A model generated the notes under the pieces. It did no database searches and had not been told where the DNA came from. It saw nothing but the letters and a program-made list of their open reading frames with translations. DNA of 64,000 nucleotides from Atrina japonica. Taxonomy: Eukaryota; Mollusca; Bivalvia; Pterioida; Pinnidae. The DNA is taken from NCBI GenBank assembly GCA_030159075.1, contig BROG01000813.1, positions 1-64,000 on the forward strand, in the 5' to 3' direction. Both the position numbers and the translations under genes were made by a program. Positions within the stretch are counted from its first letter, which is position 1. The number at the start of each line of letters is the position of its first letter. This document shows positions 33,301 to 44,669 of this stretch, piece by piece.

Positions 33301-33981
33301 GTCTTTTTCATCGTCTAAGCTTTTTTGCATAAATAGGGCATGTGCAGGAATGTCTTTTTCACACCCAGCGCTATGACTCCGCCTGAGAGGTCTAGTGATC
33401 ATTCTACGAAATCGTCGTCTCTTTGAGTCTTTGTCACGTTTTGTATATTTGTGGCCCTGTTCAACAGTCTTTTCATGTGATTGTGATTCAGGATCAGAGT
33501 TTTCTGGTGATGATTCACCATTGAACGACTGTTTGGAATCCCGAGGACCTGAAGATGATGTACTATCTAACGACATTTCCCTAATGTCACAACTACCTGA
33601 ATCGTCATCATTTGAGCCGAGAGATACGTGGACCTCAGCCATTTCATCAATATCGATAGTTGATTGCTTGTTTTTACCACTTCTTCGTTCCATCATTCTT
33701 TTCCGCCAGCTTTTTCGAGCATTGCTAGCATCATCCATCTTTTCCATTGTCTGTGCCGAGGTCGAACCAGATATTGTACAATTTTCTCGCAGGTTATCAG
33801 CTAAATCTTCAGATTTTAGTTTCATTCTTTGACTGGATGATGACACGGGCCTCGTATTGTCCTGTGAATTTGACTGCTCACTTATCCCCAGTTTTGGTTC
33901 ACTTAGGGACTGTACAAAATTATCTAAGTTAGAGTTCCACTCTTTCCTTATAGGCGATGGGGGCTCATCGATATTGACTCC
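24195..33981 (-). CDS. Regulator of G-protein signalling (R4/RGS3-like), 3' five exons
   Basis: The product would speed GTP hydrolysis by G-alpha subunits at the inner face of the plasma membrane, damping receptor signalling. Five exons (33981-33298, 27649-27471, 25444-25287, 25035-24869, 24380-24195) join with matching phases and GT-AG sites into 457 codons plus TGA. Residues 1-228 are Ser-rich with acidic and basic patches, including KRRRFRRM and RPLRRSHSAG, a kinase-like basic site. Residues 289-341 hold a second basic segment. The RGS domain spans about 329-450: [59 protein letters not shown]. SEEN and DSYPRF are G-alpha contact regions in this family. The protein stops soon after the domain, as in R4 members. 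The first exon here begins in phase 0 after an acceptor, so upstream exons must exist; none was found in 34-64 kb. Introns are 5648, 2026, 251 and 488 bp and contain satellites and a SINE. Confidence 0.93.
24869..25035 (-). CDS. RGS gene exon D (core of RGS domain)
   Basis: The acceptor CAATTTTCAG precedes GAGGTTTAGAACTT, and the donor is AAAGAA|GTAAGA. It encodes [20 protein letters not shown] and [20 protein letters not shown] up to KAPKE, the central helices with the G-alpha contact residues. The flanking introns of 251 and 488 bp are short. Confidence 0.95.
25287..25444 (-). CDS. RGS gene exon C (start of RGS domain)
   Basis: The acceptor TTCTTTCAG precedes AGCAAAAAATATGAAG and the donor is GACAAAG|GTACGT. 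The 158 nt exon completes a split Ile codon, encodes 52 residues and ends with one base of Gly. It opens with a basic KNMKKKFQFLRRRNTDSALG segment, likely membrane-binding. It closes with [14 protein letters not shown], the first helix of the RGS fold. Confidence 0.9.
25500..26084. other. Intron C-B, proximal part
   Basis: AT-rich intron sequence. Nothing recognisable before the satellite that follows. Confidence 0.6.
26085..26640. repeat. 34 bp tandem repeat in an RGS intron, about 16 units
   Basis: Unit GGCTCAGGGAAATAACCTGA then TATAAAAGACAAAA, with units alternating between AACCTGA and AACTTGA. Copies are nearly identical. Degenerate relatives (CAATATAAGAGACAAAA and similar) trail on to about 27180. 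Confidence 0.95.
26641..27180. repeat. Degenerate trailing units of the 34 bp repeat
   Basis: Loose copies of ATATAAGAGACAAAA and CTTGGGAAAC recur every 35-60 bp, apparently older edge units of the array next to it. Confidence 0.6.
27471..27649 (-). CDS. RGS gene exon B
   Basis: A long T tract and TTTACAG precede ATGGAGAGCAGAGCA, and the donor is AATAT|GTAAGT. The 179 nt exon starts in phase 0 and ends with two bases of a codon. The first codon is ATG, so this exon could also serve as the start of a shorter isoform if a promoter lies in the long upstream intron. It encodes a 60-residue linker, MESRAADFSMYHRRLLGDTD and onward, with no recognised domain. Confidence 0.85.
27650..28977. other. 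Intron B-A, proximal part
   Basis: AT-rich intron DNA without a recognised gene or element. Confidence 0.6.
28978..29636. repeat. GT-rich microsatellite-like tract (TGTGTTTGTGTATGTCTG)
   Basis: About 660 bp of TG, TATG, TTTG and TCTG variants. All six frames show long Cys/Val or Thr/His open frames that are artefacts of the repeat. Confidence 0.95.
29637..30714. other. Intron B-A, middle part
   Basis: No gene, RNA or repeat recognised. A minus-strand frame at 30369-30764 runs into the 40 bp satellite and looks like chance. Confidence 0.5.
30715..31318. repeat. 40 bp tandem repeat in an RGS intron, about 15 units
   Basis: Unit ATATCAATGGTATATCCCAT then ACTTATGTACCATATTAAAT. Variants (GCC for CCC, ATC for ATT) recur in blocks, showing local amplification. 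The period is not a multiple of 3, yet the unit has few stops, which explains short open frames here. Confidence 0.97.
31620..31654. repeat. Hairpin TTAAACCTGGGTT / AACCCAGGTTTAA
   Basis: Two perfect 13 bp arms with a 9 nt loop, directly after a short (TA)n run. Possibly a tiny foldback element inserted at a TA site. Confidence 0.8.
32030..32210. repeat. Short direct repeats of about 70-80 bp, two to three copies
   Basis: GGGGTTCAAAACATCAT and CAATATTTCACTGTGATAT-like parts followed by GTACAAAATATYCTGGGGTT recur, giving two clear and one partial copy. Confidence 0.75.
32706..32985 (+). mobile_element. tRNA-derived SINE, family B
   Basis: The head GTGGCCTCTGTGGCCGAGTG then GTTACAGC contains a pol III A box of Leu/Ser-tRNA style. 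The B box is GAGTTTGAGTCCCGC at about 32788-32802. The body includes AGGCCGGTGGTCTCTTCCTG and GGGTACATTGTAATCCGGTT. The tail is AAATTGTTGAGTGTGGCGTAAAACAATG and ends at about 32985. Partial copies lie at 13245-13335 and 55235-55450. It sits in the RGS intron opposite to the gene. It is not a tRNA gene because no acceptor stem closes. Confidence 0.85.
33298..33981 (-). CDS. RGS gene exon A (Ser-rich N-terminal region, 228 codons)
   Basis: On the minus strand the acceptor CTTACAG precedes GGAGTCAATATCGATGAG, and the donor is GACACG|GTAAGTT. The exon is 684 nt, phase 0 at both ends. It encodes a low-complexity region: Ser/Asp-rich stretches (SLGSNDDDSGSCD, LDSTSSSGP) alternating with basic ones (KSWRKRMMERRSGKNK, DKDSKRRRFRRMI). 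Such regions in long RGS proteins are regulatory and often phosphorylated; here this is inference. The open frame runs 18 codons further upstream to an ATG, but the splice acceptor and the lack of protein character there favour an internal exon. Confidence 0.85.
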
Positions 33982-34720
33982 CTGTAAGTACACAGAAAAA
34001 TACAAAAATGTTAGTATATGGATGGAAAATTTCATGTTAGTCGATTGGCCTTCTCAATAATTGTATACATGCATAAACATACTTTACATTAACCCATTTA
34101 CCCCATAAGACATGTACAAACTTGGACTGGTCTAAGTCATTGATTACAGAAGAGTCCATTGTTATTTATGGGTTGATAAGTTAAGCAGCTATCAATGAAT
34201 GCTGTTGTCATCATTCTATGCATAGGATTACTGTTTGCTTGAAAATTCTCAACTCTGGTTATTTTCGCCCTTTTTATGGTAAAAAACACATTCACCTCGT
34301 CTTAAATTCAACCTTAATCACCATAGTCTAATGGATGGCATGTATGTCTGTGCTTCAGTTATTTAGTTTTAGAAAAATTTTGCTTTCTTTTAAATCTGCC
34401 CTCTCATATAAGGAAGAAAATGGCGAAAAATAAAATGGGAGTGAAATTTTCCAGGTATATGTGTCCGTCAAGAAAATCTAAAGGATTTACGATGCAACAA
34501 GTGCAATCATACTACAATATATATAAAAAAAGAGTTTCATAGAACATCTAATAATAACAATATCATTACTGTCATCATAATTATCATATTGACAATAATC
34601 TATGCTGAGAGAAGCAATAAATTGACAGATCAATCATAGAGTAATCTAGATATGTTTATCACTGTATGGTACAAATGTACTTGTTTTTCTATCTACATAA
34701 TATAAATATACCCTAAAAGT
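33982..34720. other. Region upstream of RGS exon A
   Basis: Intron, judging by the splice acceptor at 33982-33990. No upstream exon recognised. Confidence 0.5.
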
Positions 34721-34724
34721 ATGT

Positions 34725-35525
34725 TAATACAGCCTACTACGTTAGTATATATGTATTGTAAACCAGCACTCTGTAAGTGTGTTCATAAAGCCTACAACAT
34801 TAGTGTATTGTAAACCAGTACTCTGTAAGTGTGTTCATACAGCCTACAACATTAGTGTACTGAAAACCCTACTTTATAAGTTTTTTCACACAGCCTATCC
34901 CATTAGCGTATTGTAAACCCTACTTTATAAGTGTGTTCATACAGCCTACCCCATTAGTGTATAAAAATCCTTACTGTATAAGTGTATTCACACAGCCTAG
35001 ACCATTAGTATATTCAAAAACCCTTACTGTATAAGTGTTTTCACACAGCCTACACCATTAGTGTATTGTTAACCCTACTCTATATTTATGTTCACACAGC
35101 CTACACCATTAGTGTATTGTTAATCCTACTCTATATTTATGTTCACACAGCCTACACCATTAGTGTATTGTAGACCCTACTCTATATTTGTGTTCACACA
35201 GCCTACCCCATTAGTGTATTGTTAACCCTACTCTATATTTATGTTCACACAGCCTACACCATTAGTGTATTGTAGACCCTACTCTATATTTATGTTCACA
35301 CAGCCTACCCCATTAGTGTATTGTTAACCCTACTCTATATTTATGTTCACACAGCCTACACCATTAGTGTATTGTTAACCCTACTCTATATTTATGTTCA
35401 CACAGCCTACCCCATTAGTGTATTGTAAACCCTACTCTATAAGTGTTTTCACACAGCCTACCCCATTAGTGTATTGTTAACCCTACTCTATATTTGTACT
35501 CTATATTTGTGTTCACACAGCCTGC
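34725..35525. repeat. About 51 bp tandem repeat
   Basis: Unit CCTACTCTATATTTATGTTC then ACACAGCCTACACCATTAGTG and TATTGTTAAC, about 15 copies. Left units are more diverged than right ones, and alternating ACACC/CCCC units hint at a two-unit higher order. Confidence 0.95.
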
Positions 35526-35683
35526 TTCATTACTTGACATGGTTGTATGATTAGTGTCTGGTGAAGATTAACACTTTAAGAAAACCTGAAACAGTATATT
35601 TTACAAGTCCACAAAGGGGATAGTTGTGAAATACATGTATATCCATCTAAACTTTAACAATATCAATTTGTTAAATCATCAGA

Positions 35684-35792
<109 letters not shown>

Positions 35793-35975
35793 TACAGTGA
35801 AACCTGCCATAGTGGCTACCTCTATATAAGGATCACCTGTTTATAAAGGCCAGTTTTTTCAAGTCCCTTGACTGCATACTTCAACTAAATTGAACCTGTG
35901 GATAAGGATCACCTGCACATAAAGGTCAATATTTTCTGGTCCCTTGGGTGGCCCCTATATACAGGTTTTACTGTA
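35793..35975. mobile_element. 183 bp palindromic MITE, family CAGTGAAACCTG, copy 1
   Basis: It starts TACAGTGAAACCTGCCA and ends ACAGGTTTTACTGTA, giving terminal inverted repeats with TA at each side. The reverse complement matches 63246-63428 along its whole 183 bp length by eye (e.g. AGAAAATATTGACCTTTATG). TA flanks and CAGT-ends suggest a Tc1/mariner-pogo type transposase moved it. It is noncoding. Confidence 0.88.
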
Positions 35976-36089
35976 TATATATATATTACTAAATGGAACC
36001 AGAAGTGCCTACCCAAACATCCAGGTTACTTAGGAGCAGATTTTGGTTCCCAAGTGTAAGTGCCTACCCAAGAATACCTTATTTACGAC

Positions 36090-36273
36090 TACAATGGAAC
36101 CTGTGTTGAGAGACAACCCCATCTGCCACTTGAAATGTGGTCCCTCAAGACAGGTGGTCTCTAAAATGAGGTGATTTATTTAAAGGATTATTTAGAAAAT
36201 GGTTTACAAAATGTGGTCCCAGAAGAGAGGTGGTCTTTCATGAGAGTGGTCTCAAAAGACAGGTTCCAGTGTA
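36090..36273. mobile_element. 184 bp MITE, ends TACAATGGAACCTGT / ACAGGTTCCAGTGTA
   Basis: The ends form 15 bp inverted repeats with one mismatch. Inside, GTGGTCCC and GGTGGTCT motifs recur in opposite halves, so most of it folds. It is related in design and end sequence to the CAGTGAAACCTG family 115 bp away. Part of its left half recurs at 56200-56265. Confidence 0.85.
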
Positions 36274-38114
36274 TATGTTGTCGAACTGTAAGTGACCATT
36301 CTTAGCATTTACCTTATCTACAAGTCTAATATTTCTTGTTCAGCATAAGTTGGAGGAGGTTAGATAAAGAAACAGCAAAAGCAGAAAGTAAGAGAGATAG
36401 ATGGAGCAGCCAGACAGGTGACGTAAAGGAACCTGTAGCCGAATTATTTATATACACAGTACTACCACATGTTTATATCCTAGTCATGCTCCGAAGCCAT
36501 AAAATCAGGAAATAACAATATGCTAAATGTAATAGCATTCATAATAGAAGAAATAAACAATATCAGAACAAAACTGACATTGTGTAGACTTTAAGTCAGG
36601 AAAATACACGACTTTGCTCACGTACAACCAACACAAAGCTACCATTTTGTATTTCGATTTTTTTTTAACAAAAAATGTCTATATTTTTTGCTACTAAGAT
36701 CTCTCTCAACTAAATTCTAACAGATACCTAAGCAATTTAGATACCATGAGCTATTTAATATCATGTTTCTACTGTGCGTCCCAGAAAATCTGGAAAGTTG
36801 TTTTTCGTAAATATTTCGTTAAAATAAAGTTATCGCATGGGAACAATATCCATGCGATCAACAAAATTATAACCATAAACCATAAGAAAAAAACCTCTTT
36901 TATATCGATTACATTAAAACCTACTGTAAACCTCAACTTATAAATGCAAACCGCTAAATCAAGGTTTGCTGGGACACACAGTACACATGTTTTCCCACAT
37001 CAAGATATTATATATTATGATGAAAAGGCTGGTCAAAGAATATTCAAAAGTAAAATTCTTAATTATATCTGAAAATAAGAGACTTTTGCAGTTGGCATAA
37101 GCTTGGATATTTCTGAGTTCAGTATTTGTTCAGTTTAAACATTACCATGTAATTTAAAAAATATATATATATAGAAGTAGCTTCTTATAAATATAGATCT
37201 AGTACCGTAAACTACTGAAGTAAAATAAAACAGCAAAACAACAGTAAAAACAAACCCCAAAACAACTAATTTTTAGCAATACTAATTCTGCTAAGCTTCT
37301 TAAGATCTATATGTATTGGTTGTTAGATATTTCTATATATTAGATATATATGTCAATTCAAATAAGTTATTAATCAATATCTGATTATAACTTTTATATA
37401 TTTAATATATTATATGGTATGAAACTGAATGAATTTCTCATAATAGCAATTAACAAGTTGATGAAACTGCTATCATTTTACATGTATATCATTTTACATG
37501 TATATCATTTTTACTTTTCACTATTTTACAATAACTTATAAATCTGCATCCAACATGTAGTTATAAACTCTATATATTTTTAAACAAATTCCACTTTAAC
37601 ATAAACCTTTTAACATGTACATACCTTTAAACAAATCGGCATTAACAATATCCACAGAATAACTTGTCTAAGTTACAATCAATAACTGATTCATATATTC
37701 ACATGTTTTCTCTCCAATCACCATCAACAGAATGCTGTGCTTACAAGCTGTAAGTGATATTGTTCCTTCATTCAGAAATCTAACCTCTCAATCAATATAT
37801 ATCAGTGGGTTAGCTGACTAACACTGCCTACTACTTATCTAATACATACTCACTTATGTTACTGCTTCTGTGATATTTCGTGTATATTTTGGTGCATCAG
37901 TATACTACATAAGCATATTTCTATTCTGTGTTATGTATTTATATCTATAGGAGATAGGCCCTATAATGGTTTATTGTTTTTTTTTTCTTTTATAAAGGAG
38001 ACCTACATATACAGGGTTAAGTTGTGTATATACCGGTATATATGTACTTGTTACTATTTCTGGAGGAGTAAACACACAAAAACACATCTATATACAACTG
38101 ACACAGACAGACAC
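36274..38114. other. Unassigned AT-rich stretch
   Basis: No gene, RNA or repeat family recognised. Confidence 0.5.
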
Positions 38115-38168
38115 TAGGCCACATATACACACTCATACATATATATCAATGTACACAAATACACACAT

Positions 38169-38205
<37 letters not shown>

Positions 38206-38410
38206 CTTGGCCACATAAACACATATATTTGTACCCAAATACACACATGTACACACACATACACACACACATACTCTTGGCCACATAAACATTGACATAT
38301 TTGTACACAAATACACACATGTACATATATGAACACACACACACACACACATACTCAGAGATATATGCACACTGAGAGACACAGACACACACAAACACAC
38401 ACACACTTAG
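38115..38410. repeat. CA-rich tract with about 100 bp repeated blocks
   Basis: CACACA runs alternate with CTTGGCCACATAAACA and ATTTGTACACAAATACACAC blocks that recur three times. Long Cys/Val frames on the minus strand are artefacts. Confidence 0.9.
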
Positions 38411-38540
38411 ATATAGAAATCCATGTAGTGTCACACAAAAACTAGAACATATATCATGATATGTATAATCCAGTAGAAGTGACTCATAAATGGAAATTAA
38501 ACAAATAATTAACACACCTCAATAAAGAACACCAACAGAC

Positions 38541-38826
38541 AGACAGACAGACACTCACACATATGTACAGAAACTCACACATATGTACAGACACCCACAC
38601 ATATGTACAGACATTCACACATATGTAAAGACACCCACACACATGTACAGACACTTACACATATGTACAGACACTCACACATATGTACAGACACTCACAC
38701 ATGTACACTCACACATATGTACAGGCACTCACACATATGTACAGACACTCACACATATATACAGACACTCACACATGTGTACAGACACTCACACATATGT
38801 ACAGACACTCACACATATGTACACCA
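38541..38826. repeat. 20 bp tandem repeat ACAGACACTCACACATATGT
   Basis: About 14 nearly identical units with few substitutions and one partial unit. Because 20 is not divisible by 3, the same Thr/His-rich frames appear in turn on the plus strand; they are not genes. Confidence 0.97.
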
Positions 38827-40945
38827 CATAGAAAAAAAATAAAAACAAAACACTCCAATTTTCTGTGCTCTAAAATTAAAATGTCTGAGAATGATGCTAT
38901 TAATATTGGAAAGTTTATACAGTAGTAGTATTTCTAAATACATGTACTTGAACAGAATGTGTTAAACAGTGAAACTGAAAAATTAAATATATTTCAATAA
39001 TTAAAAAAAAATTCCTGTAAATAACAAAAACAACTAAGACAGACATCCAAAAATGCAATTTAAAATTTATAAAAAATTAACATTTAAATAAATTCAGCAT
39101 AAATTTCCATCTATGGCACTAATAGGAAATAAAGATAAAAATGTATTTGTTGTTCATTTAAAACATCTACATAGTTTCTATTGTCCAGTAGTAGTTGGTG
39201 AAGGGGGGGTGGGGTGAGGGAACAACCATTAATCTCGGAAAGCTTAAGATTCCCATCGTAAATATATAATTATGTGTTACCTGATAAGACATCCGCTATA
39301 CTGATACATAAAGGAAATATTTGTAAATCCATTTCCCTCTGGTTAAAGTTTAATTTGAAATGTGCATAGATTTAGGCATTATGAGTAAGTCACTTCCTAG
39401 ACTAGATCAGTTCATTTGTGTATGCTCTCTTAGATATATCATCCACAACTAAGAAGTTGTTAAAAGCTGTCGGCTGAGAAAAAAGCCATGAGTGAAATGA
39501 AATACTTGAAACATACACCTCAATAGTATCTGTACCGGATGACCCTCTTTAAACAAACGTCAGCAAAATCGTGTAAAAAAAAAATTGAAATGATCAGATA
39601 TAATCGTAAGCAAAAACTAATGTAAACAAAATGACGCATTTGGAAACATTACTACGAAAACGTGCAAATAACACGCAGGTTTTAGATCTACAAGTGTGAA
39701 AAACAATACTGTTTAGTAATGTTTATCAAAAACTAAATTGATGAATTGATTAATCCCAATTTCCACGAAATATATTGTAAGAGTCGCTAAACACACACTC
39801 GCCCCTAAAAGATCACTATTATATATTGCTGTTGACATGGAAGTAAACTGAAAAAAGTGAAAAAATGATAATAATGACTGATGGAAATAATAAAATTTAC
39901 ATGAAATTTGTACATGTGTGCTAACTAATACAGTATATACTCAATTCTCCATGTAAATATATAATGAAAATGATACAAAAAATTTATCGCATTTACGTGG
40001 ATTGCATTCATCCCAAATTTCTGCATCGTTTCATGATACTGATAGCCATCAATATTTCTCCCTGTTTTATACAGTCATAAATTATTTCCGTAGGGTATGT
40101 TCAAGCCTTCGGACGCCAGTGATGAGGCAATTGAGATAATACAAGCCATCATATTTTTTTTTTAAAGTATATTTTTTCTCTTAAATATTTTTGAAATTTT
40201 AACTTTTCTTTCAGAATCTTTAGAACATTCCACTGGCATGCTTAAATGTGATTAAGGAGTTTGTATGATAGAGATATGTACGTTGCCGTTGATAAAAATC
40301 ATATAGGTCTTGATTACACTCTGTTTATGTATCAGGGTTGATCCTGAAATGTTTGACGAAGATGTTGTTAGTCCAAAAATTTTGACAGGCCATACATCTG
40401 TATTTATCAAACACTGAAAAAATTCACTCAAGGGAGATAACTGAGCAAACACAACTCATGAATTACTTAGGCATGTTGACAAGTTTTTGCTCTTACAGTA
40501 TGTTGTTTATTGAAATTCTTCGCAGTTTTATAATAACTTTAATTTTTTTGGTCATCAAATGACAATATCAACATATATTTTCTATGACCAATGAAATGCA
40601 CTATTTCAGTTTTTCATATTTCCACCATCCAAAGTAATCATCTAACAATATTTCAAATTATTTTTAAAAATTCTACTGGACAAGTGAACTTTTATTTAGT
40701 TTGGTTGTCCATAGTAAAGTAATTTATAAAAAATAAAAAATAAATAAATCTAGGCTTCAAAGTCCTATAAAAAGGTTTTTGTATTTAAAAAATTTGTCAG
40801 TAAATTTTTAAGACTATTTCAGGCAACCAATGTTTTTTTGAATTTACTTGCCTAGAGACAAGTGCATGAAAGTCATATTTCCACACCCATGGGACAGCAT
40901 CAAACTCTACTCAGTATGGGTTCAGATCCTACTCTGAACCATGTT
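38827..40945. other. Unassigned AT-rich stretch
   Basis: No gene or element recognised. A G run (about 39199-39216) and short A runs are the only low-complexity parts. Confidence 0.5.
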
Positions 40946-40949
40946 GGAA

Positions 40950-40950
<1 letters not shown>

Positions 40951-41007
<57 letters not shown>
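40951..41007. repeat. (AT)n microsatellite
   Basis: About 56 bp of perfect AT. The preceding GGGTTCAGATCCTACTC looks like a degenerate pol III B box, so a decayed SINE may end here. Confidence 0.9.
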
Positions 41008-41008
<1 letters not shown>

Positions 41009-41929
41009 TACAATAAGGTTATAATCAGTTCTGTTCAGACATTTATGTTGTGCTGGGTATCAGGTCATGTTGATCTCTGATCAAACAAACAAACACTGGT
41101 AAACCTGACTTGGACTTCATTCTACATACTAATGAACTTCATTACTACCAACAGACTACTTCAATGATAATCGAGTTCCTACTAATCTCACCTGCACACA
41201 AACACTTCCGAGTGGTAACAAGAAGTTTTGTGCTCAAGACATTACATACCCAGGACAAGGAGTACCCAGTAAAAGACTAGCTGTACCCCCGTGTAAGATA
41301 TGTATTTCATTGTGTATGACTTATGTCGGGTACATAACTTCGTGATACCTTTTGGAAGTGCATGTTTGTGTGCAGGTGAGATAAGCTGGAATGCTTAAAC
41401 TTATCGTGAGAGAGTCTGTATTGCTAATTCCCTGAATAAGGTAAACCAGGATTGACAAAAACTGCATATGAGAGGCATTTTACTTCAACATTTCTAAAAG
41501 ATTCACTCTGATTGTGGAAACATTTGTCAGTCAACAGGCAGAGAGAGCATTTACATGGTTTTCTCTTCGATCCTAAACAAAGACATTGTAGTGTGTGAAT
41601 CGCCAGTCAAGAAAGAAATTTGTGATAAATGGAAGTAAATCTAAATCTTATCTAATTTCTAACAATTCTATGAAGCTCATAATGGTTAATGTTTTTTTTC
41701 AAGTCATTACTTAACTCTGAGAATTTTCTAAACTTGGCCTGCTTATAAGCCAATCAAATTTCAGGATAAGCCAAAGTTGAGTAAAATTTTCAGATTTTCA
41801 GATTTTTGAGAATTTTCAGAATTTATAATATTAACATCAAGATATTCACTGTGTGAATTTTACAATACATGTACATCTTTTAAGACCAGGTGTATTATTA
41901 TGATAGTCTATACCTTCTGATATTCATCT
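41008..41929. other. Unassigned stretch
   Basis: No gene recognised. Near 41185-41400 CACCTGCACACAAACA and TGTTTGTGTGCAGGTGAG are inverted copies about 175 bp apart and may be ends of a small element. Confidence 0.45.
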
Positions 41930-42122
41930 TGTTTCTATCTCTCATTCTCCCTTGTTCTTTCTCCATCTCTCATTCTCCCATGTTCTATTCTCTAATTCCC
42001 TCTTGTTCTCCCCTCTCTTCCTTTCTGTTATTTCCTCTTTCTCTCATCCTCTTTCTGTCTCTGCCTTCTCTATCCCCCTCTCTCTCTGTCTGCCCCTCTC
42101 TCTCTCTCACACACACACACAT
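41930..42122. repeat. CT-rich tract with TCTCATTCTCCC repeats and a short (AC)n
   Basis: About 190 bp of pyrimidine-rich DNA with loose 30 bp periodicity (CTCTCATTCTCCCTTGTTC), ending in CTCTCT and ACACAC. Open frames here are composition artefacts. Confidence 0.85.
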
Positions 42123-43214
42123 TTCATCTCACTGTCTACATACATATTTTGTTTACCTATGATATCCCTCATACTTTGTATAAACAACATCAAGTATATC
42201 TTCACAAACATTTTTCAATAACTTAATGATAAATCTGTTAGAAATAGCAAATCCTGCCTTTGAAAATCAAACAGTGATATGTCCAAAATACCAAGCAACA
42301 GTTGTGAGGTGTCTTCTGTGAGGTCCACCATGGAAGTAACAATCTTATCTGTATATAAATAAGCTAACTTTATCAGTTAAAATATCAAGGAAATATTTAG
42401 TAACAACTACACTTCCCCTCTCATTCAAAAAGTAGTCAGAAAGATAAACAAACCTTGATGCTTGTATAAACTCCAACACTGATATCACTATAGATCACAC
42501 AAACTCTTTCCCAGATTTGATTACTGCAATTCGGTGAGAGCATTTATATATGTGTACAGGTTCAAGTTAGCTTTCCAAAGTTTATCAATGATGATTCAAA
42601 TATTACACAAACTTATCCAATTCACTTGGACAATATTTTGCAATGATGTACAATGAAATTGATTGTCTGTGTAATGGACAAGTTTTAACGCCTACACATA
42701 ATCAACAAAAATAAATTACAAAATACGTTGAGAATTCTGCAGTTCCGTTATCAATTCTCGTAAACAATATTACAACTTCATGCGTAAAATTGATAAAGAA
42801 GTGCAAAGTTCATTCAATGATTTAAAACATCTGTTTATTTTTTTTATTTACATCTAAACCAATCAAAACATAGCTTTTGATAAACACGTCATGAATTATT
42901 CAATAATTACCATAGAAACTTGTGGGAAACCTTTCCAAATATGGTAGTTTTTCTCCCTGACGTAACAGATTGTTGATACTGGGACTTACTCGACTGCGAA
43001 GTGTGCACAAGTCTATACAAATACAAAAGATTGTCCTGATATTTACATAAAAACTCATAACTTATGAATGGTTGACAGCATGAAATGGATATCAAATATC
43101 AAACATAGGAGATGTTTATGAAAAATAAAGGTGTATTGCATAACTCAAAAGATAATAACAGGATATGAATGTATAACGAAGAATTTCTGTAAAGTTTATA
43201 ACAAGGTACTCTTT
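42123..43214. other. Unassigned AT-rich stretch
   Basis: No gene, RNA or repeat family recognised. Confidence 0.5.
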
Positions 43215-43925
43215 ACCTTTTCAGGTATACAGACAGAAAAAGAGAAATAGGTAGAGTCAAACTCATATTACAGGTAAACTAAGACAGAGAACACAGAATG
43301 AGACAAAACAAAGACAACACAGTGCAGAGACAAGACAGAGACAGAGAAATAGAGAGAGTCAAAGACATAACAGAGAGAACACATACATTAAAACAAAACA
43401 GAAAAAGACAGAATAACAGGTACAGAGATGGACAGAAACAGAGAAGTAGAAAGATAGAGTCACAGACAAGACAGAAACAGATAAGTAGAAAGATAGAGTC
43501 ACAGACAAAAGACAGGGAACATGGACTGAGACAAATCAAAGAAAGACAGAATTACAGGTATACAGACAGAAATAGAGAAATAGAAAAACAAGAGTTACAA
43601 ACATGAGACAATTAAAGACATTACATATATAAGGACAAGACAGAAAAGTTGACAGAGTCACAAACAAAAGACGGAACACAGACTGAGACAAAACGAAGAA
43701 AAGCAGAATTACAGGTATACAGACATACAAAGAAATTGAAAGACATACAAGAATAGAGTGATAGAAAGTCACAGATAGTGTAATGGTGCTACAGAAAGAG
43801 AGTCGGAGGCAGAAAGGATGGGACTGAGACAGAAATACAGCAACAGGGAGATAGGGAAAAGTCAAAAACAAAATGTTTAAAGACTAAGAGCAGTGACGAG
43901 AGAAAACGAGAGATAGAAAGATAGA
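43215..43925. repeat. GA-rich degenerate repeat (GACAGAAACAGAGAAATAGA)
   Basis: About 700 bp of purine-rich DNA with recurring ATTACAGGTATACAGACA, GAGTCACAGACAA and AGAGAAATAGAAAGA blocks spaced 60-180 bp, suggesting an old satellite with a long unit. Confidence 0.85.
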
Positions 43926-44665
43926 TAAACTGATTTAAACAAACACCAAAGTGAGGTGTAGTCCTGTTATCATTCAGGATTGCTTAGTGCAAAGTTATTA
44001 AATGATAAAATGACGGTTTATTGATTGTCGAAAAATATTGAATGAAAATATTTGTATCTTTTGTCAGGTAACACGCCGTATCATTCTATCCCCAATCCCC
44101 TAATAAATAAAAGAGTCATGAATAATATATACATGTACATCATGTTCAATATGTTGATTAAATAGATCATTTTACAAATTACATTCGGTTGGCTGTTCAG
44201 GTGGAATGTTCCTATCTGACTCTCTGTCAGGTGTTACCAGGTATACACACAGTGCAGTTTGATAATGATCTATGTATAAAGGTACATGAATAAATAAATT
44301 CTTAATATTAGGGTCGATCTTGCTTCTATGTCAGAACCTTCACCACCCCATTGTTCAAGTCCCTTAAAGGTTGATGCTATAAAAGTTTAAATGCAGTCTC
44401 TGCACATATCATTAGACAAACTTCCTGCGGCATGGCAAGGTGACAATTTTGTCACCCTGGTAAGGAGTGGTGCCCATAATGATGCTGTGACATTGGACAC
44501 CACTCCTTCTAAACACCTCTAGGAAGCTATTCTAACTTGATTGTATATTATTGACTTCTTCTCAACAGCATTCTCACTGATATATTATGAGATCGTAGGC
44601 CATGGTTTGCAAAACAAAATTACAAAAAAAAACCCACCGCAATAATATTTCCTGAGTATTTGTAA
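43926..44665. other. Unassigned stretch
   Basis: No gene or repeat recognised. Confidence 0.5.
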
Positions 44666-44669
44666 GTCT

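Noticed and set aside
33395..33832. 145-codon plus-strand frame opposite RGS exon A
   Set aside because: The minus strand has exact splice sites, phase agreement and joins to an RGS domain; the plus-strand frame is its shadow.
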